NCBI GenBank assembly: GCA_009363875.1 | Contig: CM018694.1 | Span: forward strand, 1,488,001-1,552,000 | DNA: 64,000 bases | From: Mikania micrantha | Taxonomy: Eukaryota; Streptophyta; Magnoliopsida; Asterales; Asteraceae | Direction of reading: 5' to 3' | Shown: positions 1 through 10,964 of the stretch, piece after piece | Layout: each line of letters begins with the position of its first letter | Position numbering within the stretch: the first letter of the stretch is position 1 | Made by a program: the position numbers and the translations under genes | Notes under the pieces: model-generated | What the model was told of the DNA's origin: nothing | Databases searched by the model: none | What the model saw: only the letters and a program-made list of their open reading frames with translations

Positions 1-1173
1 TTCTTTTTCCATTCATTATCTTTACTCTCACTTTTCCCTTATGTGGGTTTTAACAAGTACAAACCATTGTACTTCATTTCTTTACGTATACTAATTCATC
101 ATTAATTATTGTACAAGGCAAAAACCCTTTTCCACATGTGGGTCTACTAGGACAATTCATACTTACATTCAAGTAGTATTATATAAATGCAAATCTAATG
201 TTTCATGTTTTTACACATGACCCTTTTAATTAAAGTACAATTCACATGTATATACTTCAAGTATTACACCAGATAATACACTTCATATGACAAGTCATGC
301 TGATGCAATTCACATATGCATGCAAGACTTCTTTTACATCAAACTTCCCCTTAGGGTTTATTAACTTAATTTTTTGTTCCAACATTATTTTGTGGCTCTT
401 TCAACTCTTTAACTTGTTCCTGTCATTACATTCACTATACTTTAATGATCTTTATTTACTTAGTCAGGCTATATTTCTTTCGAATTAATATGTAATTAGC
501 AAGATATAAATTACAAATGACTATATTTCTAGTTTAAATGTTATGGTGTTAATTTCAAAAAGAAAAAAAGAGTATAAAACATATTTAATAAATAAATATA
601 ATAAATGAATACAAACGAATGTTGTTTGTTGTTGTTTACACACTTTTTAGCATATATATTAGGTTATTTTATTAGTATTCTATTTAGTTTTTATTAGAAT
701 TTAATTACATTCATTTATTTTAATGTTACTTTTGTAGGCTTCGAAAATTAGACAATTGTATTTGCAAAGAAACCTAGATGAATTTCAGAAGCTTCTGGGG
801 TGACATTTTAGAAAGCTTTGGGGCCTAAAAAAGAATTATAGAAAGTCTAGGCGTGACTTTGTAATTCTGGAAAAGATTTTGGTGCCCAAGACATGTGGTA
901 GTGTAAGAATGCGCCTCATAAGCTCTGAGAACCCATGGATGGAATATGACCTGCACTTTACCGGTTGACTTGCCCCAAATCCGGTATTTGACCAAAACTA
1001 GACCAACCCTTTGACTAGGTCCATGGGCCTTTGTTTATTCTTTTGGATTTTGATCCATCCCATGGACCTATAATTGCGAACTTTACCCTAATTTGAAATA
1101 TTTAAGCGACTTTAATGACAAGGCCTACAGGCGTTTTCTCCATTTCTTTCGGTTTGTATTCGAATTCTTGGGC
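1..1173. other. Gene-free flank left of element A
   Basis: AT-rich sequence with only short, biased open frames (one 63-codon frame at 297-488 has no recognisable content). The part at about 900-1173 is less AT-rich but shows no LTR end, splice structure or protein similarity that I can recognise. It is the left half of the site into which element A inserted. Confidence 0.5.
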
Positions 1174-1178
1174 ATGTT
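1174..1178. repeat. Target-site duplication of element A, left copy (ATGTT)
   Basis: ATGTT lies directly outside the TG that opens the left LTR, and the same five bases follow the CA that closes the right LTR at 16939-16943. Five-base duplications are typical of Copia integrases, so the two LTRs belong to one insertion event. Confidence 0.9.
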
Positions 1179-1561
1179 TGTAGGTCTCAAACCGGATCAA
1201 GAACGTAGCTTTATCACTCAAAAAATCACCAACAGACTCTAACAAGTGCGGAATCCATGCTAGAATCAAGAAAGCAAGTAGAAAATGAAATCTTTATATT
1301 AAATGCTGATGTTCGAGTACAGATGCCTCAATACGTCTAGAGAGCAAATGCCTCGGGATTCCAACCTAAACTAGTACAAAATACGTCTATTTATACTAAA
1401 TCTAGGTGTACTCGAAGTTCAATACAAAATAACTTCGAGTACTCGAGCAATATCTGTATTCGAACTACATGTAATCAAAAGTCACCAAAATCTATCAACA
1501 TCTGGACTTCAGATCTTCTATGGTTGGCTTTTTCAGTCTTCATCATGCAATGGGCTCTACA
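1179..1561 (-). repeat. Element A 3' LTR
   Basis: 383 bp, TG...CA ends (TGTAGGTCTC to GGGCTCTACA on the plus strand), matching 16555-16938 along its whole length. It contains a minus-strand TATA box (TATAAATAG complement at 1387-1395) and a perfect 12-bp inverted repeat (arms 1408-1419 and 1431-1442, 11-nt loop) made of the TACTCGAA motif. Confidence 0.93.
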
Positions 1562-1574
1562 AACTCCCCCTAGA
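1562..1574 (-). promoter_or_regulatory. Polypurine tract of element A
   Basis: The minus strand reads a purine run with AGGGGG directly against the 3' LTR. This is the plus-strand DNA primer site for reverse transcription. The same core sits at the array units' LTRs and at element B. Confidence 0.85.
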
Positions 1575-1583
1575 CTGGCGAAG

Positions 1584-3087
1584 TCAACCGATAGGAAGAG
1601 CGACAGAATGTGGTCCAGCTCCTGCATAGAGCTTCAGCTCGATAGCGTATGCAACCGTGCATGTGAACGGTTTAGCTTCTTCATCAAAGCCATGATAAAC
1701 TCTAATTGGAGAGTTGTGGAGCTTCATCATATCTTCTTTCCCGTACTTCAACAGATCCATCGGGTCAAGAATTATGTCAATATCAGTAATATCATCCTTG
1801 TTTCTAAGGATAATAGCTGCAAGGTTTCGCTCATCGAAATACCAGGACAAGAAGTTAGCCAAAGGATTATCAGGAGCTCTTGAGGAAACTGGAACTGCTA
1901 GCTCAACAAGTGGTGGAGGGTATTTGTAGTATACCCAAGACTCTTTCTTCACAGGATCAACAATGCAAGTAGAAACAAAGCGTCTTCTTTTAGCCGTTCT
2001 CATAACAGGAAAGCCCTTCTCACATTGATCCTTAATGAACTTTGCAAATGAGTCAGCTCGTGAATCATTGGAGGGATTGAAGAACATTGCGTTGTTGATG
2101 CTTCTGATATCAACTTTTGGCATGGTGCAAAAGTCACGCGGCTTCTTGTAGAATTCCACCTTTCCGTTAAGTCGCTTGACCAAATAGATATCCCTTTCTT
2201 TATCGTACATCCAGCAGCAAACGTTGGACCTGTCTTTGCGAATAGCAAACATGTTTCTGTCATCTGAAATGAAAGTATGCTCTGGATGTTCCTCACTCAT
2301 CTCTCCCAGCCATGTGGCTTTAACTTCGGAAGGAGCTGGAGTCCAATCCTTCTGTTTTTCAAACCAGCTGTTGATGACTGTTCCCAAAGGAGGAATTTCT
2401 TGGCCTTCCTGACTTATGTACTTGTGAGCATACAAGTAATCTACATAAGGATCCTTGGCCACATCGGTAATAACAACGTTTTCTGGTTCTTCCTGTGCAG
2501 ATGCCCCTGCAGAGGACTCGGCTCCCTTTTGATTACCACCTTCATATGGAAATAGGTTTCCATGTCCAGCTTCACTTAGCTCTTCACCAAGCCCTTCAAA
2601 ATGAAAATCTTCGGGCAGATCATCGAACAAGTCATCAAAACCGTCCCTTGGAGCTTCAGCTCCTTGAACACAATCGCCAAACATAATATAGTCAGAAATA
2701 TCTCCAAAACGATCAGCATAGTTTCTTGCAGGCTTGCTCGAGGAAGAGGGATTTTCTGTGTCACCCCCTTGATGATCATCATTGGAAGGCTCATCATCTT
2801 CCTTGTTATCATCTTCCTTTTCCTTTCCTTTGTCATCTTTGGAGTTATTGTCCTGATTGGCGTTAGGATCATCATCTTTCTTTTCCTCATCGTCTTTCTT
2901 CTCCATTTCTATTTCCTCATTGATCTCCTCATCATCTTCATTGTCATCATCATCCTGATCGTCATCATCTTCAACAAGAGGTTTCCCGGTTAGTTTCTCA
3001 ACAGCCTCCTTCAGTAAAAAGTTTTGTTTTTCAGGCGTCCAAGATCCCTGATATATGTCTTCGAAACATTTCGCACACCTTGACCAG
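1584..3087 (-). pseudogene. Element A extra ORF, C-terminal part (acidic region plus conserved C-terminal domain)
   Basis: An open frame of about 500 codons ending 9 bases before the PPT. Its first codons (3088-3113) come from the inserted Gypsy-like LTR, so the native reading starts at the junction. An extremely acidic Asp/Glu/Lys stretch (about residues 48-115) and a Ser/Gly-rich linker are followed by a folded-looking C-terminal domain from about residue 235. That domain contains a W-x-FD-ER segment and an ILDP motif that line up with WFY-ER and MLDPIW in element B and in the array ORF. Function is unknown; in soybean SIRE1 the ORF at this position was called env-like. I see no signal peptide or clear membrane helix, so envelope function is not supported here. 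The frame is open, but it is cut from its N-terminal half by the nested LTR. Confidence 0.75.
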
Positions 3088-6000
3088 TGTAACACCAGTG
3101 CCGGAAACGTCACCGGAACAGTGATCTCTACAATACGTGAACAGTAATCAGGTACGAACTATATGTATTACAGTATGTTTTTATGTTCATTTCATGTTTC
3201 ATTGTCATTTCATGTCATCAACGAACAAATTCAGAATCAGTTCAGAAAACAAAGATCAGAACTATGGTTCTTGAGTCAGATAATTACCTGGCAATACATA
3301 ACCATCATGGGATTATTTGTTAGGATTTTATTACATATAATCGTATGTGAGGCTTACAGAACAAAACAACAACCGATGTCGTTACGTGAATGCTAAGCTG
3401 ACGGATTATTCGTATAGGTGACGATCTGTACGAATACATCTGAAAGTTTAATGTTCTGAATGATATCTAATAATTAGAAAACCATATCGAGAAGTATAGT
3501 TATCGTCGTGTTTGTACGGGTGACGATTCGAACGAATACGCGCGACGACTGTATGATTTGATTTTAAACAGCAAATTAAAGAATTTTGAAAATTTAAATT
3601 AAATAAAAGATATTTAGTTAATTTATTAGGAATTACAACCTAAAATAATTTTATATATTCTATTTTAAAACCGAGTTGTTTTGTTACGAAAACGACGAGA
3701 AACTGACCCTTTTACGAGAAACCGAGCGAAACCGAACGAACCCGAACCCACCCGTGTTATTTTGAGGCTTTAATGTGGCATTCAAGGCCACACCAACCAC
3801 CACCAACCAGCCTCCATCACCAAGAAATCGTCCCCTTCTCTCTCTTCTTTCTCTCTCTAAAAGCCATTGTTTGATCTCCTTCAATACTCCATGAAATCGA
3901 GCCATTTTGGTGTCAAAACAACCATCATCACTTGTAGATCAAGGAAGTACAACAGATCGGGGCTTAGATCCATTTGATTCGAGGTAAAAACCATGATTCA
4001 TGTTCGGTTCTAGGGTTTCAAAACCCTCTTTGTCACCCCTCTTTTAAACCGGTTCCAAGCCTTAAAACTCTAGGATAACACCACACAGCCAGCTAGGGAT
4101 GATGTAGGAACAAGAGATACACCATTGGATAACCTTAGAGTTCGATTTTGAGGGCTGCATCTGGGTTCGCTGGCTGCTGAATAGCTCAACAGCAGCTCAC
4201 CGAATGAGTCCAAGCTCCATTCGGCGAATGGCCAAATGCCCCTTTCGCCCAGCCTTCATTCGAGGGATTTAACCAGCTCCTTCGGCCATTCCTTTCGGCT
4301 CAAGCCCCATTCGCCGGTTCAGTCGGCCAACCACCTTCGGTCGGCAACTCCTTATTCGGCCAAACCCTCATTCGACAACCATTCATACGGCCCAACAGTT
4401 TTCAGTTGGCCCAGGACACCTTTCGGCCCATCTCTTCATTCGTTGGTCAGGATGGTTCGATCACGATGACTAGAGTTGGTTAGGTTTGGATCACATGGTC
4501 ACATGTATGGGAGTTGATCGTAGGTATGTGTGTGCATGAAATGGTGTGTGTGTGCATGGGGATGACATTAGGGTTCCCATTGTCATGCAACTAACTTTGA
4601 GAGAATATGGTGTTATCATGAAGCAACGAACTAAGGACTTGTCATAGTAACAATGGGGCTTAGTATTGGATAACGATATACGGGTTCATTTCGAGAAAAC
4701 AAGGAATTAGAGTTCCTAAGAAATGGGATCTTAATTGTACAAACAATTAAATAAGTGTGTTGACACCTATTGATTTAGTCCAACACCATTGGGAATTTAA
4801 TTGGGGGATCATGAGAGTCAAATAGTAAACTAGGGACTTGAGGATGATTTGATTATCAACACTCAGTCCTTGGGGAAAAAAATCCATAAAGACAAGTAAT
4901 GCACCTAGATGGTTTACTTAAACTATCAAGGCGTGGTTACTCCAAGTATTGAGAAAGAATCTATTCATGGGCCCGAAGTTGGCCCAAGGGGCTTAACCAA
5001 AGCCCATCATATGTTAAACATACTTGCATTAAATTAACTGTGTTTTGCATAAAAGAAATTGATTTACAAACTCTATTAAATTAAACTGATGATTTTCTAA
5101 ATAAATATACAACTTAAAATGAAATAACATAAATTATTGAAATAAGACTCGTAATGATTAATTGTGGGATTAAGGCATATTAAAGGGTAATAAGTTAGAA
5201 TAGTTAGATGAAATCTTAGAAACTCATTAGCACCTAGGACACTTAGTTGCACACCGAGACCAAACCCTAGATACGGCGTCTATTATAAATACTTATCGTA
5301 TTCGAATTCTCTTAAAACAACTCAGGAACTGAAGAAACATAGCCTATAAACAAAGAGCGCGAATTTTGTGGTAGTACATTACAGAGCAACACAGGTGAGT
5401 TCATTGCCCCTTTTCTAAACATTTTTGTTTTCAAACGCGGGGCTGAGAAGCATGCGTAAATTATTTTCTTTGGATTATATTTTACTTAAATGCTTTTGCT
5501 TAACATATGCTTATATGCATAATTGTTATCATAGATTTTGTTTAGATATACAATATACAGGAATTCAAAGTGAGTTGTTTATTTATTATGAATAGATAAC
5601 CATTTCAAATCAAAGAACTATTTTCAAAGAACTAAAGATCTAAAACAAAGAACTATTTTCAAAGGTCTAATTCAAAGAACTATTTCAAGGGTGTGTTGTC
5701 AAAGAACTAACGAACTATTTCAAAGAACTATTTCAAGGGTGTGTTGTCAAAGAACGATCAACGAATCAAGAGGACGTTTGTTCAACGAATCTAGTATTCA
5801 ATGTTCAACGAATCAAGTACATTTTACAACGAAACTAGACGAATCAATGAATCATTTTTAAGGGAAAGTATGGGTAATATCAAAGATAACAATATGCCAA
5901 CGAAACTATACGAAACAAGGGACGAAACTAGACGAATGAAGTACGAAACAAAAACCCTACATTTCAAGAAGTCCTAGCTAGACCGTTTGATTTGTAGGTC

Positions 6001-6770
6001 ATATGTTTGATGATATTTACAGAATCCCTTAGCTACTAAGAACCTTGATTGCTAGACTAGTCTACTCGAGTATGACCAAGGCCCAATCATTAAGTCTTAG
6101 ATTTTATTTAAATGTTTATTTATTTGTTTATTTAAGCATTTATTAATTGTTTCTACACATGTTATGGTTAATCATTTTTGAATGATGAACTTAAGAAATC
6201 AACAGATTTCAAAGTGTATTTACAGAAACGAAGAACTGAAGAACTAATGGGTTAATGGTAGGGGTAAAATGCTTAACTTTCATTAACAACAATGTCCTAT
6301 GTGGATTAGTATGTGGTGGGACGGCGTCTGGGCGGGTTGTAGGCTCGACTCAGGGGTATGCCCTATACATAAGCATACCGATCTGGATGATACATGTGAT
6401 GTTAATGAGGTTAAGGTTGTTACCCAGAGATTTTCAAATGTTTTATGTGCATGATAAAACTATGATGAAGATGAAAATCGAAAGAGTAGGTAAAATGCCT
6501 AATTATCATTAACATCAATGTCCTATGTGGCTTAGTATGTGGTGGGACGGTGTCAGGGCGGGTTGTAGGCTCGACCCTGGCATATGCCCTATATATAAGC
6601 ATACCGAGTCGGATGATACAGGTGATGTTAATGAGGTTAGGGTTGTTACCTAAAGAGGGTTTACAAAACTATTTTCAAACATTAAACTATATGAACTCAC
6701 CAACCATGTGTTGACTTGATCTTTTTGCATGACTTCTCAGGTGACGAACAGGTCAATTAAGAAGTTATTG
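3088..6770 (+). mobile_element. Gypsy-like LTR fragment nested in element A's extra ORF
   Basis: The sequence begins TGTAACACC exactly where the acidic coding frame of element A is broken. It shares landmarks with 60131-63948: GTGACGATT blocks near 3410-3530, a CT-rich leader at about 3830-3860, a region dense in TTCGGC motifs (4150-4450), GGTGAGTTC at 5395-5403, GTGGTGGGACGG plus GCCCTATA repeats (6318-6600), and a CTCACCAAC/CTTTTTGCATG block near 6695-6735. No ORF of note. I could not find the expected LTR 3' end or a matching 5-bp duplication (left flank ACCAG), so the right boundary is approximate and the 3' few hundred bases are probably deleted. Confidence 0.55.
5600..5870. repeat. Short degenerate tandem repeat (AAAGAACTA / CGAA motifs)
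   Basis: CAAAGAACTATTT-type words recur about ten times, including a duplicated CAAGGGTGTGTTGTC block, and grade into CAACGAATC/CGAAAC words up to about 5950. It lies inside the Gypsy-like LTR fragment. Confidence 0.6.
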
Positions 6771-7967
6771 CTTTTGGACTAGGACTTCAGATAGAGGACT
6801 AGTATTTTCGGACCTGCATTCTTTTGGTCACTATAGGAGGAAGTGATGGTGGAGTTTGAACAGGAGTGTAATAGGAAGAACTGGCAGATTTCTTCATTAA
6901 CCTGGGGTCCCGTGTGCGCTTGGACATCATCTTTAATCTTTTCTTCTTTGGGGAAGATTCTGGCGTGGGCATGTAGTCTTTGTCTGGATGTCTTCACGTT
7001 CGGCCCTTGTCATAGGAGGATCATCAGGAAAAGTCTCTCGAATCAGGATTTCTTCTCCAGATGATGATGAAGATGAAGATTCAAAAATGTCCTTTTGAGC
7101 TGCTGAACTAGACTGAGGCTCTAAGCCACGAACGGGAACATCATGCTCATCGGCAACTATAGCAATAGGGGTTCCTTGCTCTTCTTCCATAGCAGTGTCA
7201 CCAACAAACCTCCCAAACTTAATTAGGGCTAGTTCCCCAACATATTGCTTCTTTCCGCTTTTGTTCATCATCATGTATCCAAAAATGTCTACCCTCATTC
7301 TTTTGATACTTAGAGTACCCATGGTAGGAGCGAGGTTGGGATGACGTCTGTTGATAACTATCTGGATGAAACGAGGGAAAGCCAGAAACCTCTCCTTTCT
7401 TCTTCCTTTGATGTTTGCATGCATATCTTGAAAGATCATTCCGGAGTAGTTGTAGTCCATTCCCAGTGCTAAGGCTACCATGCACGAGCTCAATTTTTGA
7501 TTCAGCACATCGTATCCCCTTTTCCTTCCGGACAGGCACTGAGCGACGATATGTGCCAGGTATCGCCAGTATGGGTGTAAAAGTTTCTTCTCTGTAGGAG
7601 GATAGACTCCTTCATGACCCATCTGGTAAACGGTTATGTTGACCAGATCCTCATCCAACTCGACTTGATCTGTAGCTTTATCCCCAAACTGCTGGCATTC
7701 TCGTAGAATTTGCTATGTTATAATGATCGGCTGGCCTTGAATCCCTCCAATAATGCTGATTGTTCCAGTTGCGTCTGTGTGTTCTAAGACAGTACTCTAG
7801 AAGCTTCGAATATAGTCTTCAACGATGCTAGGATGCTCCATAATTGCATAGTTGACTGGTGACAGTAGCAATCCCTCTACCAGGCTCTTGAACATCACAT
7901 GTTTCTCCGGTGGATCTCCGACATAAGCTGACATATTATGATATGGCATGAATCTTAGATCAGCCAT
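6771..7967 (-). pseudogene. Element A extra ORF, N-terminal part (broken)
   Basis: The likely start is the ATG at 7965-7967, giving a protein beginning MADL that parallels MANL in element B. Two in-frame stops (after residue 56 and about 28 codons later) precede a 241-codon open stretch (6933-7658). This contains the conserved block with YWRYLAHIV, YNYSGMIF and FPRFIQIVI, matching YKFLAHV, FNFSGMIF and YPRFVQMLI of element B. After the Ser-rich acidic tail a frameshift near 6950-6990 moves the basic Ser/Pro/Lys-rich continuation into another frame, which runs to about 6805. This domain is common in 3' ORFs of plant Copia elements; its function is unknown. The remaining middle part is lost at the Gypsy insertion. 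Confidence 0.75.
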
Positions 7968-8725
7968 CTAAAAAAGAACAAAAACAAGTCAAGTCAGACA
8001 TAGTCGAAACTCGAAAATTAAAACTCAGAATTTTAAGTTCAAGTCATAGAGCGTATTCGAAACTGAAGGTGTTCTCAAATTTTATATCGTAATCGAACAT
8101 AGATCATTACTCGACAACAGGTCATATTCGAAATATGACATGTAGTCGAAAAGAGGATGTAATCGAACTTATAGCTGTATTCGAAAAATGAAGTAGTACA
8201 CGAAAACAAGCTGTACTCGAAATCAGGCCGTATTCGAAAGACAAAATTTCGAGAACACATAAATCTCCATAACTCTCTCAATTTTGCTCCTTAGAACATA
8301 AAATTATACTTGAAATGCTCGGAATTAGGAGGCGACTAACATACTAGAAAATTGCCTTCCAATTTTGAGTATTTCAAGGGTAACTTTTGAAGATTCCTTC
8401 TGAAAATGAAGTTGTGTACTCGAAAACCGTTTTTGGACTATACCTTTCGATTTCATGGTCAAAACTTGATAAAAATCTATACCTAAGGTTGCCTAGTATA
8501 GATCTACAACTTAGTCAGAGTGGATTCCTGAAAAGAAGTCGTGAAATCGAAATCGCCTTTGAGTGATCAAAAACTGCAATCGGAACGAATGGTACTCGAA
8601 AAGTGACTGTGCTCGACTATTTATAGATGGATTTCGAGTACAGGTGTACTCGAAATTCAAATCTCAAACTTTCGAGTAAGAAATTCGAGTAAGACTTTTA
8701 TTTTTCAAAAATTTTCTAACCTTTC

Positions 8726-8770
8726 AAAATAAAATAAAATAAAATAAAATAAAATAAAATAAAATAAAAT
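8726..8770. repeat. (AAAAT)n microsatellite
   Basis: About nine perfect AAAAT units inside the element A spacer. Confidence 0.9.
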
Positions 8771-9705
8771 AGAATTTAGAAAATTTTGGACAAGTTTAAA
8801 GTTGAGTCGGTTCAATTTTGTGGGATCAAATCTGTATCAGAAATTTGACCACCTTAATATAATTTCTTACAAAAATCCCAACCTTAGAATAATTATACCC
8901 CACCAATACTCGTTTATCCGCAACTATAAGAATCAGACTTATGACCAAAGGTTTTATTAGTTTTTTTTTGAAACTATCTTTTGTGAGAATTATGAATAGT
9001 CAAACTTTTAAACCAGATTAACAACCAATCAATTTTGTGAAATCTATTACTTCAAACTTTGATTGTGTTTTACCGAACTTAAAATGTTTTGACAGAGTTT
9101 AAGGTGAGAAAAGAAAAGAACAGATCTATTAGATTAGAATCAAGAACAAGAAGGGGTTCTATCATCTTTGTGCTCATTGGCATCTTTTGTTTTACTGATC
9201 TGAAGGCACGTTGTCCTTGACGTCACACACCCAGTTTTTTTCTTACGCAAAACATAGGATGCTTCAGTAAGTATTTCCGGTTCTTTGTTTGCAAAAAACA
9301 TGGAAAATACCCGAGTTTTTCAAAAACAGTTTCAAGTTTAGTGAAACACAATCTCGTTTTGACTTAAAGATTTATACAAAAAGTCAAATAGTTGTTACAA
9401 TTTTCTGATTATCTGATTCTCCTTACTTCTCACTTATTTGTATATGTAATATTTAATATTTTTGAATGATCATGTCCATTTCTTTAAATTAGGAAAAACT
9501 TGTTTTTAACTTCTTTATGAATTATAGTTATTTAAAGTTGTTATTCTTTTAGAAATTACCTTTAGGTAGTGAACTTCTTAGTGTCAGAAGACATTTCACT
9601 TCCCAATTGGGCAACTTAACTTGTTTGTCCAAAAGGAAAATCTTTTTGTATTATTCTAATTTTCTTAAAGAATGAAAATCATTTTGTATTTTCTTTTCAA
9701 AATGT

Positions 9706-9830
9706 ACTCCCCCTAAACTTGTAGATCATATTAGACGGACTCAAAAACTGAAATCTTTTTGTTGTTTTTGTAAATTTTGACTCAAAGACCAAAATCTTTT
9801 TGTTGTTTTTGTAAATATTCTCCCCCTAAA
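9706..9830 (-). promoter_or_regulatory. Two internal polypurine-tract-like motifs just downstream of pol
   Basis: ACTCCCCCTAAA (9706-9717) and TCTCCCCCTAAA (9819-9830) on the plus strand are the same core as the true PPT next to the 3' LTR. They lie 80-200 bp downstream of the pol stop. Element B has one at 58012-58024, 50 bp after its pol stop. Extra PPT copies have been reported for sireviruses; a role as a secondary plus-strand priming site is inference. Confidence 0.6.
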
Positions 9831-9908
9831 TTTATGATCTAAAGAATAAAAATAAAATAAAATAAAATAAAACAAAACACAAATTTTTACAGTATTTACA
9901 AATATGGT

Positions 9909-10964
9909 TTAGTCAAAACTGATTAGTTTGAGAGATGCAAGGAGATGATGAAATCGAGCTGAATCGAACAGTTTTGTGAAAAGATCCGCCAGATTATCAT
10001 CTGTGTAGACTTTTTCAAGATGAATCAGTTTCCGTTCGAAACAGTCACGGATAAAGTGAATCTGGATGTCAATGTGTTTAGTTTTGGAGTGTTGTACCGG
10101 ATTCTTGACGATCTGAAGGGCGGCCTCATTGTCACAATAAATAGGAGAGTCAAGAAAATTCAAACCGTAATCAAGGAGCTGTTGTTGCATCCATATAACA
10201 TGAGAACAGCAACTGGAAGCAGCAACATACTCTGCCTCCGCAGTAGATGTGGATACGGTTGTCTGTTTCTTGCATTGCCACGAGACAAGACGATCTCCTA
10301 AGTGCCGGCATCCTCCCATGGTGGATTTCTTGTCTAAGTTACAACCACCAAAATCACTGTTAGAGTAAGCATGTAAACGAAACTCAGAATTCTTAGGGTA
10401 CCATAGACCGAGACGTGGTTTCCCGACAAGGTAACGAAAGATCCTCTTGACAGCAATCAAGTGAGAAGCCTTCGGATTGGCTTGATATTGGGCACATTGA
10501 CATACAGAGAACATGATATCAGGACGACTGGCGGTTAGGTACATCAATGATCCAATCATCGAGCGATATAGGTGTTGATCGACATCTTCACCATCAGAAT
10601 CCGAAGTTAAGACTGGATGTGCAGCCATGGGGGTAGATGCAGGCTTTGATTCCAACATCTTGAACTTTGTCAGAATATCAGTAACATACTTTCCTTGGTG
10701 AATCAGCACACCTTTCTGATCTTGCTTTACCTGAAGACCAAGGAAGAGGGTCATTTCTCCCATTGCACTCATCTCAAACTTTTTCTTCATCACAGCCTCA
10801 AATTCTTTGCAAAGCACAGAGCTCGTGGAACCAAAAATAATATCGTCGACATAGATTTGGACTATAATCAAATCATCCTTATCTTTACGAACAAACAGTG
10901 TCTGGTCAATTGCTCCACGGGTATAACCATGAGCTAGTAGATGATCCATGATATAGCATACCAT
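9909..10964 (-). pseudogene. Element A pol, 3' segment: RT catalytic region and RNase H
   Basis: 351 codons. The RT active-site motif YVDD (in IYVDDIIFGST) is at about residue 40, followed by the Copia-typical FEMSAMGEM-LFLGLQ block. Then comes the RNase H domain with KHIDI-HFIRD near the end. The RNase H segment reads AYSNSDFGGC where element B has AYSDSDYGGC, so one of the paired aspartates is replaced by Asn. The upstream RT half (10934-12508) is in another frame: its frame runs RAWYAIS and stops, while this one picks up with M-CYIMDHLLAHGY, so a small indel near 10940-10965 has split RT. Confidence 0.9.

Larger units (their letters stand above)
7968..9908 (-). other. Element A spacer between extra ORF and pol
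   Basis: No gene. The part at about 8000-8690 is packed with TCGAAA/ACTCGAA words, the same motif that builds the LTR hairpin and the 5' leader of this element. An (AAAAT)n microsatellite lies at 8726-8770 and a shorter one at 9843-9872. A 41-bp direct duplication sits at about 9738-9819, ending in a PPT-like tract. The rest is AT-rich. Confidence 0.7.

Noticed and set aside
297..488. 63-codon ORF at the left edge
   Set aside because: Phe/Leu/Ser-rich translation of T-rich DNA with no motif.
1524..2993. Several plus-strand ORFs over the extra ORF and LTR of element A
   Set aside because: They overlap the well-supported minus-strand frame and are shadow frames of its acidic, repetitive codons.
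1584..3087. Envelope glycoprotein interpretation of the extra ORF
   Set aside because: No signal peptide, transmembrane helix or glycoprotein layout seen in A, B or the array copy; the ORF is charged, with basic clusters and a coiled coil.
4236..4469. 77-codon ORF rich in Ser, Pro and His
   Set aside because: It follows from the TTCGGC/TTCATTCG word repeats of the Gypsy-like LTR; no protein features.
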